A stretch of DNA of 64,000 bases, from contig CAWFGJ010000012.1 in the NCBI GenBank assembly GCA_963815355.1, forward strand, positions 1-64,000. The letters are read 5' to 3'. The stretch's first letter is position 1; the number at the start of each line of letters is the position of its first letter. The notes under the pieces are model-generated. The model was not told the DNA's origin. It saw only the letters and a program-made list of their open reading frames with translations, and did not search any database. Both the position numbers and the translations under genes were made by a program. Origin of the DNA: JAPUEK01 sp963815355 (GTDB lineage Bacteria > Pseudomonadota > Alphaproteobacteria > Rhodobacterales > Rhodobacteraceae). Below are positions 36,100 through 43,647 of the stretch, one piece after another.

Positions 36100-37131
36100 A
36101 TGAACACCCTGTCCCCCATCCCCACCGACACCTTGCAAGCCAAAGTCCAGGCGATCTTTTGCAACGCCGGGATCAGCGCGCTTCAGGCCGCCGCCTTGGC
36201 GCGGGTCATTGTCGCTGCCGAACGCGACGCCTGCAAATCGCACGGCATCTACCGAATCGAAGGCATCCTGCGGACGGTCAAGGCGGGAAAGGTGAACCCT
36301 GTGGCCGAACCCGTCCTGATACCCGGCACAGATGACGCGGTGGTCAGGGTCGATGCCAAGGCCGGCTTTGCCAATGCGGCATTTGAACTGGGCCTGTCTT
36401 CTCTGGTGGCGCGCACGCGCCAACTCGGGCTGGCGGCGCTGGTCATCAATGACTGCTGCCACTTCTCGGCTCTTTGGCCGGATGTCGAGGCGCTGACAGA
36501 TCAGGGCCTTGCGGCCCTGATCATGTGCCCCAGTTACGCGACCGTCACCCCCAGTGGCGGTGACAAGGCGCTGCTGGGCACCAACCCCTTTGCGTTTGGC
36601 TGGCCACGCCGGGGTGCCGAGCCGTTTGTCTTCGACTTTGCCACTTCGGTCGCGGCGCGGGGCGAGATTGAACTGCTGCGCCGCGCGGGAAAACCCTTGC
36701 CCGAAGGTTGGGCGATTGATGCGGACGGTCTGCCCACCACCGACCCCGAAACCGCCCTTGGCGGCGCGATGCTGCCTTTCGGTGGCCACAAGGGTTCTGC
36801 GATCAGCATCATGATCGAGCTTTTGGCGGGTGTGATGATCGGCGACATGACCAGCCCCGAAGTGTTGGATTTCATGGGCTCAACCGCCTTCGCCCCGATC
36901 CACGGCGCGTTGATCCTTGCCTTTGACCCGTCCAAGTTTGCCAAAGACCGGCCCGGCAATCCGCTGGATCGGGCGGAATTGCTGTTCGACGCCATACTGG
37001 GCACCGGCGCGCGCCTGCCGTCACAACGCCGCTACCTTGCACGCCAACAGTCGCAAAGTGCTGGCATCCTGCTGACCGAGGCTGAAACCCTGTCGCTGGA
37101 CCGGATGCTTGCCCAAGGCCCTGACGCCTGA
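36100..37131 (+). CDS. Pyrroline-2-carboxylate reductase (Ldh2/MdhB family)
   Basis: 343 residues of the malate/lactate dehydrogenase 2 family, which includes NAD(P)H-dependent Delta1-pyrroline-2-carboxylate reductases. It shows ACKSHGIYRIEGILRTVKAG (the SHG active-site His), LVINDCCHFSALWPDVEALT, LLGTNPFAFGWPRRG and MLPFGGHKGSAISIMIELLA. By context it reduces the product of the two 3-hydroxyproline dehydratases to L-proline. Intact and alone on the plus strand, ending at a bidirectional terminator. Confidence 0.87.
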   Translation: MNTLSPIPTDTLQAKVQAIFCNAGISALQAAALARVIVAAERDACKSHGIYRIEGILRTVKAGKVNPVAEPVLIPGTDDAVVRVDAKAGFANAAFELGLSSLVARTRQLGLAALVINDCCHFSALWPDVEALTDQGLAALIMCPSYATVTPSGGDKALLGTNPFAFGWPRRGAEPFVFDFATSVAARGEIELLRRAGKPLPEGWAIDADGLPTTDPETALGGAMLPFGGHKGSAISIMIELLAGVMIGDMTSPEVLDFMGSTAFAPIHGALILAFDPSKFAKDRPGNPLDRAELLFDAILGTGARLPSQRRYLARQQSQSAGILLTEAETLSLDRMLAQGPDA

Positions 37132-37152
37132 GAACCGCCTTTCCAAAGTAAT

Positions 37153-37176
37153 AGGCCCTCTGTTTCCAGAGGGCCT
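37153..37176. terminator. Bidirectional intrinsic terminator
   Basis: A perfect 10-bp stem AGGCCCTCTG/CAGAGGGCCT with a 4-base loop TTTC, followed by TTGTTG, in the short gap between the convergent reductase and deaminase genes. It would end both transcripts. Confidence 0.85.
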
Positions 37177-37216
37177 TTGTTGCTCAGAAAGATTGCCCGC
37201 AAAAGGGCTTGCCAAC

Positions 37217-38182
37217 TCAGGCCTTGTACTTGGCCACGGCCCCGGACTGCTTGCTCCAGACGGCATACCAGTCGTTGAACAGCTTGAACTGCGTCTCGAC
37301 ATAGCCGCGCTGGCTTGCGGTCAGCGCATCGGTTTCGTTGAAGTGCAAGGCGTATTGGGTCTCGCCTTTCAGAACCAGCATGTGCTTGAAATACAGCACC
37401 AGATCACAGCCTTCATCAAAGGACGACAGCACGGTGAGCGCGGAATCCAGCTCATGCGCGCGGGCGCGGGCTTCGACATCGCCCGCTGCGGCGGCGACGC
37501 TCAGGTTGCACAGGGTGATGATTTCTTTCGGCAGCACACAACCGATACCGGTGATGGCGCCTGATGCGCCACAGTCGACAAAACCATGAACCACACCGGT
37601 ATCAACCCCGATCATCAGCGTTACATCGCTGTCGCCTGAGGTGATGTTTTCCGCTGCATAACGCATCGCATCCTTGCCGCCGAATTCCTTGAAGCCGACG
37701 AGGTTGGGATGCTCGGCGCGCAGTTGGAAAAACAGATCGGCGCGGGTGGCAAAGCCGTAATAGGGGCTGTTGTAGATCACCGCAGGCAGGTTGGGTGCCG
37801 CAGCCAGAATGGCCTTGAAGTGGTTGCGTTGCGCCGTAATCGACGGGCCACGCGACAAGACGCGCGGGATCACCATCAAACCATGGGCCCCAACCGCTGC
37901 CGCATGCGTGGCATGGGCCACGGCAACGGCGCTGTTTACCGCACCTGTTCCCACGATCACTTTGATGCCCGCCTTTACCAACCGCTCCACGCCTTCCATG
38001 CGTTGCGCATCGGTCAACAGCGGCCAATCGCCCATCGAACCGCAATAGACCACGGCGGACATGCCCGCTGCGATCATTTCATGGCCCTTGCGCACCAACG
38101 CGTCAAAGTCAGGGCTGCAGTCGGGCTTGCAGGGCGTCATCAGCGCAGGAATAACTCCTGAAAAGATCTCGGCTTTCATCAC
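37217..38182 (-). CDS. DapA-family pyrroline-4-hydroxy-2-carboxylate deaminase
   Basis: 321 residues of the DHDPS/NAL aldolase superfamily. It shows GVIPALMTPCKPDCSPDFDA, VYCGSMGDWPLLTDAQRMEG (replacing the usual GTTGE loop), VIYNSPYYGFATRADLFFQL (catalytic Tyr) and LVGFKEFGGKDAMRYA (Schiff-base Lys). In hydroxyproline loci this family member deaminates pyrroline-4-hydroxy-2-carboxylate to alpha-ketoglutarate semialdehyde, the substrate of the dehydrogenase at 34414. Followed upstream by a GTATAC-type sequence and the GntR gene. Intact. Confidence 0.88.
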   Translation of the reverse strand: MMKAEIFSGVIPALMTPCKPDCSPDFDALVRKGHEMIAAGMSAVVYCGSMGDWPLLTDAQRMEGVERLVKAGIKVIVGTGAVNSAVAVAHATHAAAVGAHGLMVIPRVLSRGPSITAQRNHFKAILAAAPNLPAVIYNSPYYGFATRADLFFQLRAEHPNLVGFKEFGGKDAMRYAAENITSGDSDVTLMIGVDTGVVHGFVDCGASGAITGIGCVLPKEIITLCNLSVAAAAGDVEARARAHELDSALTVLSSFDEGCDLVLYFKHMLVLKGETQYALHFNETDALTASQRGYVETQFKLFNDWYAVWSKQSGAVAKYKA

Positions 38183-38256
38183 GTTCTCCTCATGGCACCT
38201 GAGATGCGGGCTATGAAACCCCCCAAAAAGAGGTTTCTAGTTCTGATTCCTTTCTC

Positions 38257-38265
38257 AGTATACCT
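38257..38265 (-). promoter_or_regulatory. GTATAC half-site upstream of deaminase gene
   Basis: CAGTATACCTTTTGG, in reverse CCAAAAGGTATACTG, resembles the AAAAAGTATGC sequence at 36041 and lies 75 bases before the deaminase start. Third member of the GTATRC set in this locus. Weak alone; the argument is recurrence in three promoters. Confidence 0.4.
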
Positions 38266-38301
38266 TTTGGATATTATTTGTCGACATAAATCCCAGTACG
38301 A

Positions 38302-39006
38302 TCAAAGAGCGATTTCCTGCCGCTCGTCGCGCGTAAAAAGCCGTTGAATCTGTCGCACGATCTGATCGGCATGGGCCTTTGCAAGTCGGTCGGCAGTGTC
38401 AACGTCACGCGCAATGATCGCCTCGATGATCCGCTCATGTTCGTCAACATATTGTTGCGGCAGACGGTCATCATAAGACTGATAATACAGCCGCAAAATG
38501 CGACGCCCCTCGTCCAGCAACCGCTTGAAAAGCCCGGTGTAATAGGGATTGCGTCCGGCGTCGGCGATTGCAGCATGAAAGTCGCGGTTCGCCGCGATCA
38601 TCAGCAAGGCGTCTTGCTCCTTCACGGCGGCGGCGAAACTCGCCTGATGGTCGCGGATAGCGGTCAGGTCTTCGGACCGGTGGTTCTGCGCCGCCAGCCT
38701 TGTGGTCACGCGATACATCAAGGTCAGAGCGTCGAAAAACGTATGCAGGTTCAGGAAATCAATGTTCGACACCATGGTTGAGCGGTTAGGCAAGGTGTCG
38801 ATCAACCCCTCGCCCGCCAAACGGACAAGGGCTTCGCGGATCGGCGTGCGCGACATTTCGAAACGCTCGGCCAGTTGCACCTCGTCTATCGGACTTCCCG
38901 GAGGCAGGGTCAGATCAAGGATTTCATTTCGCAGCAAGTCATAGACCACCTGCACGCCCGATCCGCGCTTGCGCTCTGGCGCATTGCTCTCTGTCAGGTC
39001 CGACAT
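38302..39006 (-). CDS. GntR-family regulator (FCD domain)
   Basis: 234 residues, starting MSDLTESNAPERKRGSGVQV. A winged HTH (EVQLAERFEMSRTPIREALV, about 42-61) is followed by an all-helical FCD ligand domain (ADAGRNPYYTGLFKRLLDEG, VDEHERIIEAIIARDVDTAD). By position it controls the hydroxyproline genes, most likely as a repressor relieved by an intermediate. A palindrome just upstream of its start suggests autoregulation. Intact. Confidence 0.9.
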   Translation of the reverse strand: MSDLTESNAPERKRGSGVQVVYDLLRNEILDLTLPPGSPIDEVQLAERFEMSRTPIREALVRLAGEGLIDTLPNRSTMVSNIDFLNLHTFFDALTLMYRVTTRLAAQNHRSEDLTAIRDHQASFAAAVKEQDALLMIAANRDFHAAIADAGRNPYYTGLFKRLLDEGRRILRLYYQSYDDRLPQQYVDEHERIIEAIIARDVDTADRLAKAHADQIVRQIQRLFTRDERQEIAL

Positions 39007-39024
39007 GGGAAGAATCCTTCGTTT

Positions 39025-39038
39025 GAATATGCGTATTC
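39025..39038 (-). promoter_or_regulatory. Palindrome upstream of GntR gene
   Basis: GAATATGCGTATTC: perfect 5-base arms GAATA/TATTC around a 4-base centre, 19 bases before the start codon. It contains GTAT like the other sites in the locus. Candidate autoregulatory operator. Confidence 0.5.
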
Positions 39039-39140
39039 GCTTGGTTGGCAATCATTCAACAGCTTTGCCCTGTTCATAAATCGGGCACATAGGGTTGAAT
39101 GGCAACTACCTGCGATTTTAGGAAAATCTGGAGCGCTCAC

Positions 39141-39736
39141 CTATTCGGAAAAGAGTCGCATTGTCCCGCCCCGGAGTTCAACGCCGTCGACTTTGCCTTC
39201 ATTGCGGGAACGATGCGGCCGATTGGATTGAAAGTGCAGTGTCTCCCCGGCTTCAGATGATCAGTCTTGTCGTCAACGTCGTAGATCATTTCGCCGCGGA
39301 CGATATACAGGAATTCTTCGCCCGCATGGGTCATGATTTCCGATGTGTAACCCGGCGGCACATGAGTAAGCGCCGCATTGAGAAGGGCTTCCGGAAAGCC
39401 ACGTTCAAGGAATTCATAGCATCGCTCTGGCCCCCCAACGCTATCGGCAGGACGCGTTCCAGAGTGCGAGACAATGCTGTGTTGGCGCATCGGCGCTTGC
39501 AAAAGAAAGCGGTCGACTGACGTCTCCAAGGCGTTGGCCACACTGCATAGTGACGCCAAAGAGGGTACCGAAATGCCGCGCTCGATTTGCGAAATGAAGC
39601 CGACGGTCAAGCCGCATTCATCAGCGACTTGCTGAAGCGTTTTGCCCAAAGCCCTTCGTCGGGCGCGCAGACCCACCCCCAAGCCATTGGATGCGTTGGT
39701 TCCCCCGACTTTCTTCTGAACGTCCAATTTCCACAT
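39141..39736 (-). pseudogene. XRE-family regulator with cupin domain, C-terminal frameshift
   Basis: HTH-XRE at the N-terminus (ARRRALGKTLQQVADECGLT, GFISQIERGISVPSLASLCS) and a C-terminal cupin sensor (SEIMTHAGEEFLYIVRGEMI). Near 39251 a G is missing from a G-run: the conserved continuation GETLHFQSNRPHRSRNEGKV appears only in another frame, ending MRLFSE at 39141. A one-base loss in a homopolymer is a typical sequencing error, so the gene may be intact. It could control either the hydroxyproline genes or the aminotransferase pair. Confidence 0.8.
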
Positions 39737-39905
39737 CCCTCAGTCACAGCGCTGGTCACAACCGCTCGTCTTCACCAGCAAGTCTCCGAACGAAAGCTCC
39801 AAAGCGTTGCGCAGCCTCCAAGGTTTCCGCAGCAAAGTCCACCCGGCTGATGCGACTGTGCTCTCTGCGGGGGCCCTAGCCGCATTGCGGCGCAAGCCCG
39901 TCGCC

Positions 39906-40079
39906 TTAGTGGATATCGCGCCGGCAGAGTTCATCGAATTGGTACCTGCAAGCGTGCGTTTCTGCAACGATCTGCGCCTTGACCTCGTCAGGCCTGCGCT
40001 TCTGGCCATTGGCCTGTATCTCCACCCCATAGCCCCTGAGAAACTCCACCGTGGTCGCCACCGCGAAACTCCCGCCCAT
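39906..40079 (-). pseudogene. IS66-type OrfA fragment
   Basis: A short frame starting MGGSFAVATTVEFLRGYGVE, then QKRRPDEVKAQIVAET, which resembles the N-terminus of IS66-family accessory protein TnpA. The rest diverges or is out of frame, and the stretch from 39740 to 39905 holds no recognised gene. The family call is tentative. Confidence 0.4.
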
Positions 40080-40238
40080 TATACAACAGCCGCAGAGTCG
40101 CAGGTTAACAGACCATGCAGAAGGTGAGGGCCAGACGCCGCTCACAAGCCGCAGGATATGAGACCGATTGAGCGCAACACGCTCTAGGCAATCGACCCAG
40201 CCGAATTAAGACCCATCCCTCTGACAGACTCGTTGGCG

Positions 40239-40847
40239 CTATTTCTTGGAATAAACATAGAGACATCGGCAACTCATAGGTCCGGTGCTGAGGCATGCGT
40301 GGCGCATGTTTCCATCAAAATGCAAAGTGTCGCCGGGGTCGAGTATAGCAGTCTCATACCCTTCGGAATGAAAGACCAATTGCCCCGACAACACAACCAA
40401 GAGGTCATCTGTTGGATGGCTGTTCCATTGACCGAAAGTCGCCAGGTCTGATTGGGTGAATTCCACGAGGGCAGATTGGAACGTGCGTCCCTTTAGCATA
40501 GCCGCAAGCGGCCACAGCCGATTGTTTGGATAAGAAACTTCCGCGCGCTCTGCCGAAGCCTTCTCGATCACCATGCGGCCTGACAATGGTTGGCTTTCGC
40601 TCTGCACAAGTACTGACAACTCGGTGTCAAAGCCGTGTGCAAGCTTCAAAAGTACTTCAAAGCTTGGCGACAGAAGCCCATTCTCAATCTTGGACAAGGT
40701 TGAACGGGCGATGCCAGCACGGTCCGCCAAGTTTTGCTGGTTCCAGCCGCGCTCGTCACGCCAGCGCAGAATTCTGGCAGCCAGCGTGGCATGGGCCAAT
40801 TCCTGACGTGGCCTTGTTGTGATGTTCAAGTTCTGATCCTCGGCCAT
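40239..40847 (-). CDS. XRE-family regulator with cupin domain
   Basis: 202 residues, starting MAEDQNLNITTRPRQELAHA. HTH-XRE (LRWRDERGWNQQNLADRAGI, ARSTLSKIENGLLSPSFEVL) and a cupin domain (DDLLVVLSGQLVFHSEGYET, LDPGDTLHFDGNMRHACLS). Regulators of this shape commonly control amino-acid or polyamine catabolism. It diverges from the aminotransferase gene with 57 bases between, so it is the likely regulator of that pair. A palindrome lies in the gap. Intact. Confidence 0.88.
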   Translation of the reverse strand: MAEDQNLNITTRPRQELAHATLAARILRWRDERGWNQQNLADRAGIARSTLSKIENGLLSPSFEVLLKLAHGFDTELSVLVQSESQPLSGRMVIEKASAERAEVSYPNNRLWPLAAMLKGRTFQSALVEFTQSDLATFGQWNSHPTDDLLVVLSGQLVFHSEGYETAILDPGDTLHFDGNMRHACLSTGPMSCRCLYVYSKK

Positions 40848-40859
40848 TGACACGAAAAT

Positions 40860-40873
40860 GTTCTTATACGAAC
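40860..40873. promoter_or_regulatory. Palindrome in XRE/aminotransferase divergent promoter
   Basis: GTTCTTATACGAAC: 4-base arms GTTC/GAAC around TTATAC, which itself resembles a -10 box. Placed between the two divergent start codons, it suits an operator for the XRE regulator. Confidence 0.5.
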
Positions 40874-40904
40874 GTAGCGTTGTCAATCATATCGAGATCC
40901 AGTT

Positions 40905-42224
40905 ATGCCAAATACATCGCAATCCCTCTTCGAGCGTGGACTAAAAGTTTTGGTCGAAGGGGTTTCTTCTGCCTCCCGCGGTCCAGCCACCTTTGGTGGC
41001 GCTCCGCGCTACATGTCACATGGGCAGGGTGCGCGGCTTTATGATGTGGATGGGCGAGAATACATCGATTGGATGATGGCATTTGGCGCGCTGCCTCTTG
41101 GACATGCCCACCCTAAGGTCGTTGAAACTATCACGCGCGAGGTGGCGCGCGGCACTCATTTCGCAACAGCCCTCGAAGTTGAAGTTGAGGTGGCCGAAAT
41201 ACTGGTCAACCTGTTGCCCCATGTTGATAAGGTGCGGTTTGCGAATACCGGGACTGAGGCTGCCATGGCGGCGTTCCGTCTTGCGCGCGGACATACGGGC
41301 CGACGCAAAATCATCAAGTTCGAAGGCCACTATCATGGCTGGTCAGATGCGGTGCTCATCAACACAAATCCATACCCACCCACTCTTCTGGGCCATCCCA
41401 ACGATCCGATCCGTATTCCAGACAGTTCAGGCATTCCTGAGGAGGCTTGGAAAGACACTATTGTTGTTCGATGGAACGATGTTGAGGCCCTCGAACGTGC
41501 GATGGCGATCCATGGTCACGATGCAGCTTGTGTGGTTACCGAGGGTGTCATGTCGAACATGGGGGTGATCCCTCCAAAGCCGGGTTACCTTAACCGCATG
41601 CAAGAATTGTGCCATCAGTATGGGACACTCTTCTACCTTGACGAGACCGTCACCGGCTTTCGCCTAGCTGCTGGCGGCGCAGCAGAGCTTTACGGCCTCA
41701 GCCCAGACATCGTGACCTACGGCAAAGCGCTGGGTGGCGGTTTGCCCATGGCTATGATTGGCGGCCGGGCCGAGGTCATGGCGGGCCTTGAGTGGGGCAA
41801 AGTGCTGCATTTTGGCACCCATAACGCCGGGCGTCTCGCGCTTCACCTAACGAAGGTGATGCTGGAAACCATGCTGGCCGACAATCAGGCCGGCTTTTCC
41901 CGGATAAAGGATCTTGGCCTGAAGATGGGAAGCGAAGTGCGGCGCGTGGCCAAAGCCAACAACCGGCACGGCATCGTCGTCCAAGGCGTGAATTCAATGT
42001 TTCAGGTCTTTTTCACGGAGAAAGAAGAGATCACCGATTTTCGTGACTTCTGTACCCACGTCGACCGCATGAAGTTCCGCGACTTTGCCCTGCGGTTGAT
42101 GGACAAAGGGATCTACATGAACCCATCTGCCACGCTCCACTCCCTGTCTTCAATCGTCCATACCGAGGCCGACATCGCAGCCACCGCCCGCGCCATGGCA
42201 GAAGTACTCGAGGAGATGCCATGA
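40905..42224 (+). CDS. Class III aminotransferase (HemL/GSA-aminomutase-like)
   Basis: 439 residues, PLP-dependent fold type I. It contains YMSHGQGARLYDVDGREYID, RFANTGTEAAMAAFRLARGH, KIIKFEGHYHGWSD, DETVTGFRLAAGGAAELYGL and the PLP-Lys segment DIVTYGKALGGGLPMAMIGG. It resembles glutamate-1-semialdehyde aminomutases, but the single-copy tetrapyrrole hemL is unlikely to sit in an accessory locus with its own regulator, so an amino-acid or omega-amine transaminase role is more likely. Its stop overlaps the start of the ProC-like gene (ATGA). Confidence 0.87.
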   Translation: MPNTSQSLFERGLKVLVEGVSSASRGPATFGGAPRYMSHGQGARLYDVDGREYIDWMMAFGALPLGHAHPKVVETITREVARGTHFATALEVEVEVAEILVNLLPHVDKVRFANTGTEAAMAAFRLARGHTGRRKIIKFEGHYHGWSDAVLINTNPYPPTLLGHPNDPIRIPDSSGIPEEAWKDTIVVRWNDVEALERAMAIHGHDAACVVTEGVMSNMGVIPPKPGYLNRMQELCHQYGTLFYLDETVTGFRLAAGGAAELYGLSPDIVTYGKALGGGLPMAMIGGRAEVMAGLEWGKVLHFGTHNAGRLALHLTKVMLETMLADNQAGFSRIKDLGLKMGSEVRRVAKANNRHGIVVQGVNSMFQVFFTEKEEITDFRDFCTHVDRMKFRDFALRLMDKGIYMNPSATLHSLSSIVHTEADIAATARAMAEVLEEMP

Positions 42225-42988
42225 AAATTGGCATCCTTGGAGTTGGGAACCTTGCCGCCTACTTGGTGCAAGGTGCGCAGAAAGAGGGCCATACATTCCT
42301 TCTGTCGCCACGCAGCGCCAGCAAGACTATCGAACTTAGCGAGCGGTTTGACTGCGCTGTGGCAAAGAATAATCAGGCGCTGATCGATGCCTCGGACCAC
42401 ATCCTTGTCTGCTTGCCAGCCTCTGAAGGGGTGGCCATCCTGCGTGAGTTGACCTTTCGCAAGGATCAGATGGTATGCTCGGCGATGGCGGCTGGGGCCA
42501 CGCTTGACGAGATTCGCGCGGCCGTATTTCCCGCAGAGGCGACACTCTCCATGATGCCCGGCTATGCCAATGCTTTTTCTGTCGGCCCAACATTTCTTTT
42601 CCCAAGTAATCCGGTCTGGGCCAGATTTTTCTCGGCTTGCGGCCCAGTGCATGAAATGCCGGACGCCAAAAGCTTTGAAACTGTAGCAGTTTTCGGCGCG
42701 ATGTCGGGTGCGAGTGTCTTTTTGATGCGCCATCTCGCGGCCTGGTACGAAACAGAAGGTCTAAGCCCCGTAATTGCGCGCCGCCTCGTGGCAGAGACCT
42801 TTCGAGGTAATGCCGAGGTGCTTTTACAATCTGATGAACCGCTTGACGCTATCTGCAGCGGCGTGACCACTCGAGGCGGCATCACTGAGCAATTGTTATC
42901 GGATCTGAACAGCGATGGTGCGCTGGAGAGTTGGCACCAAGCCATGACCCATGTCCTGCACCGAATGGCTCCCGCTAGAAAGACCTAG
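42221..42988 (+). CDS. ProC-like NAD(P)-dependent reductase
   Basis: 255 residues with the pyrroline-5-carboxylate-reductase-like Rossmann start KIGILGVGNLAAYLVQGAQK, then HILVCLPASEGVAILRE, SMMPGYANAFSVGPTFLFPS (the MPN-like loop) and C-terminal ITEQLLSDLNSDGALESWHQ. It is coupled by a 4-base overlap to the aminotransferase. A transaminase that makes a semialdehyde able to cyclise to an imine, followed by an imine reductase, would be a consistent pair; the substrate is unknown. Confidence 0.78.
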   Translation: MKIGILGVGNLAAYLVQGAQKEGHTFLLSPRSASKTIELSERFDCAVAKNNQALIDASDHILVCLPASEGVAILRELTFRKDQMVCSAMAAGATLDEIRAAVFPAEATLSMMPGYANAFSVGPTFLFPSNPVWARFFSACGPVHEMPDAKSFETVAVFGAMSGASVFLMRHLAAWYETEGLSPVIARRLVAETFRGNAEVLLQSDEPLDAICSGVTTRGGITEQLLSDLNSDGALESWHQAMTHVLHRMAPARKT

Positions 42989-43149
42989 GAACGGTATATG
43001 CGCCCTCCCGGAACATTCCATTGATCCCCGACGGCTGCCAATATTCGTCGCAAGGTCTGCGCTTTGCGATCTGATCGCCGGAGCCGCGTGATGGTAAGCG
43101 TCCGGTCTGACTGCCCTGCCGCGGATGGAGCGGGTAGGATAGTCTCCGC

Positions 43150-43231
43150 TTTCGATTGAAGAGCCCCTAGTTTGCTTGGCGCCCTGCAGCTTCAGTTTCT
43201 GCTGCTGTTCGAAGGCGATCGGTGACAGCAT
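43150..43231 (-). pseudogene. IS3-family transposase OrfB, extreme C-terminal fragment
   Basis: Reads MLSPIAFEQQQKLKLQGAKQ then TRGSSIES, the usual end of IS3-family OrfB proteins. Only about 28 codons remain. It lies head to head with a separate IS3 OrfA fragment at 43328. Confidence 0.6.
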
Positions 43232-43365
43232 GCCGTTCGATCATTTTCTGTGGCGCGGTAATCCCCCCCGAAAGTAAGGGGCTGGATAAGTAGAGTTTTC
43301 TCGGCAAGATGCATGAGGAGATTCCGAATGAAGACAAGCAGATACACTGAGGCGCAGATCATCCG

Positions 43366-43405
43366 TTGCCCGGCAGGCGATTGCAAGGCAATCGGCCGAG
43401 AGGGG
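43366..43405 (+). repeat. 40-bp hairpin insert, copy A
   Basis: Begins TTGCCCGGCA, has a 7-bp hairpin CGATTGC/GCAATCG (43378-43394) and ends GAGAGGGG. It interrupts the OrfA reading frame after MKTSRYTEAQIIR. Ends match copy B 100 bases downstream while the hairpin sequence differs. Confidence 0.55.
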
Positions 43406-43467
43406 CGATCCTTCGGCAAGCCGAAGGCGGCGTGCCGAAGGCCGAGCTTTGCCGTGAGCATGGCATG

Positions 43468-43508
43468 ATGCCATTGCCCGGCAAGCGTTGTTTACAACGC
43501 TGAGAGGG
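43468..43508 (+). repeat. 40-bp hairpin insert, copy B
   Basis: Contains TTGCCCGGCA at 43474, an 8-bp hairpin AGCGTTGT/ACAACGCT (43484-43501, 2-base loop) and GAGAGGG at 43502. It interrupts OrfA after CREHGM. Same ends as copy A, different stem sequence. Confidence 0.55.
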
Positions 43509-43647
43509 AACGCGTCGTTCTACAAGTGGCGGGCGAAGTATGGCGGAATGGATGCGTCCCTGATCAGCCAGATGAAGGCGATCGAGGACGAGAACCGTCG
43601 GCTGAAGCGGATGTATGCGGACCTGAGCATGCAAGCCGATCTGCTAG

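Larger units (their letters stand above)
43328..43646 (+). pseudogene. IS3-family OrfA fragment carrying two small insertions
   Basis: The OrfA protein can be read as MKTSRYTEAQIIR, then ILRQAEGGVPKAELCREHGM, then NASFYKWRAKYGGMDASLIS and ENRRLKRMYADLSMQADLL. Each gap is filled by about 40 unrelated bases (43366-43405 and 43468-43508). The end is cut by the IS5-family element at 43648. A GTAATCCCCCCCGAAAGTAA sequence at 43258 looks like the left IS3 end. Confidence 0.72.

Noticed and set aside
39740..40030. 96-codon minus-strand frame as a gene
   Set aside because: Low-complexity translation; the neighbouring frame matches an IS66-type fragment better.
40905..42224. Housekeeping hemL (tetrapyrrole synthesis)
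   Set aside because: Overlap with a ProC-like gene and an own XRE-cupin regulator in an accessory region point to another role, though sequence alone cannot exclude it.
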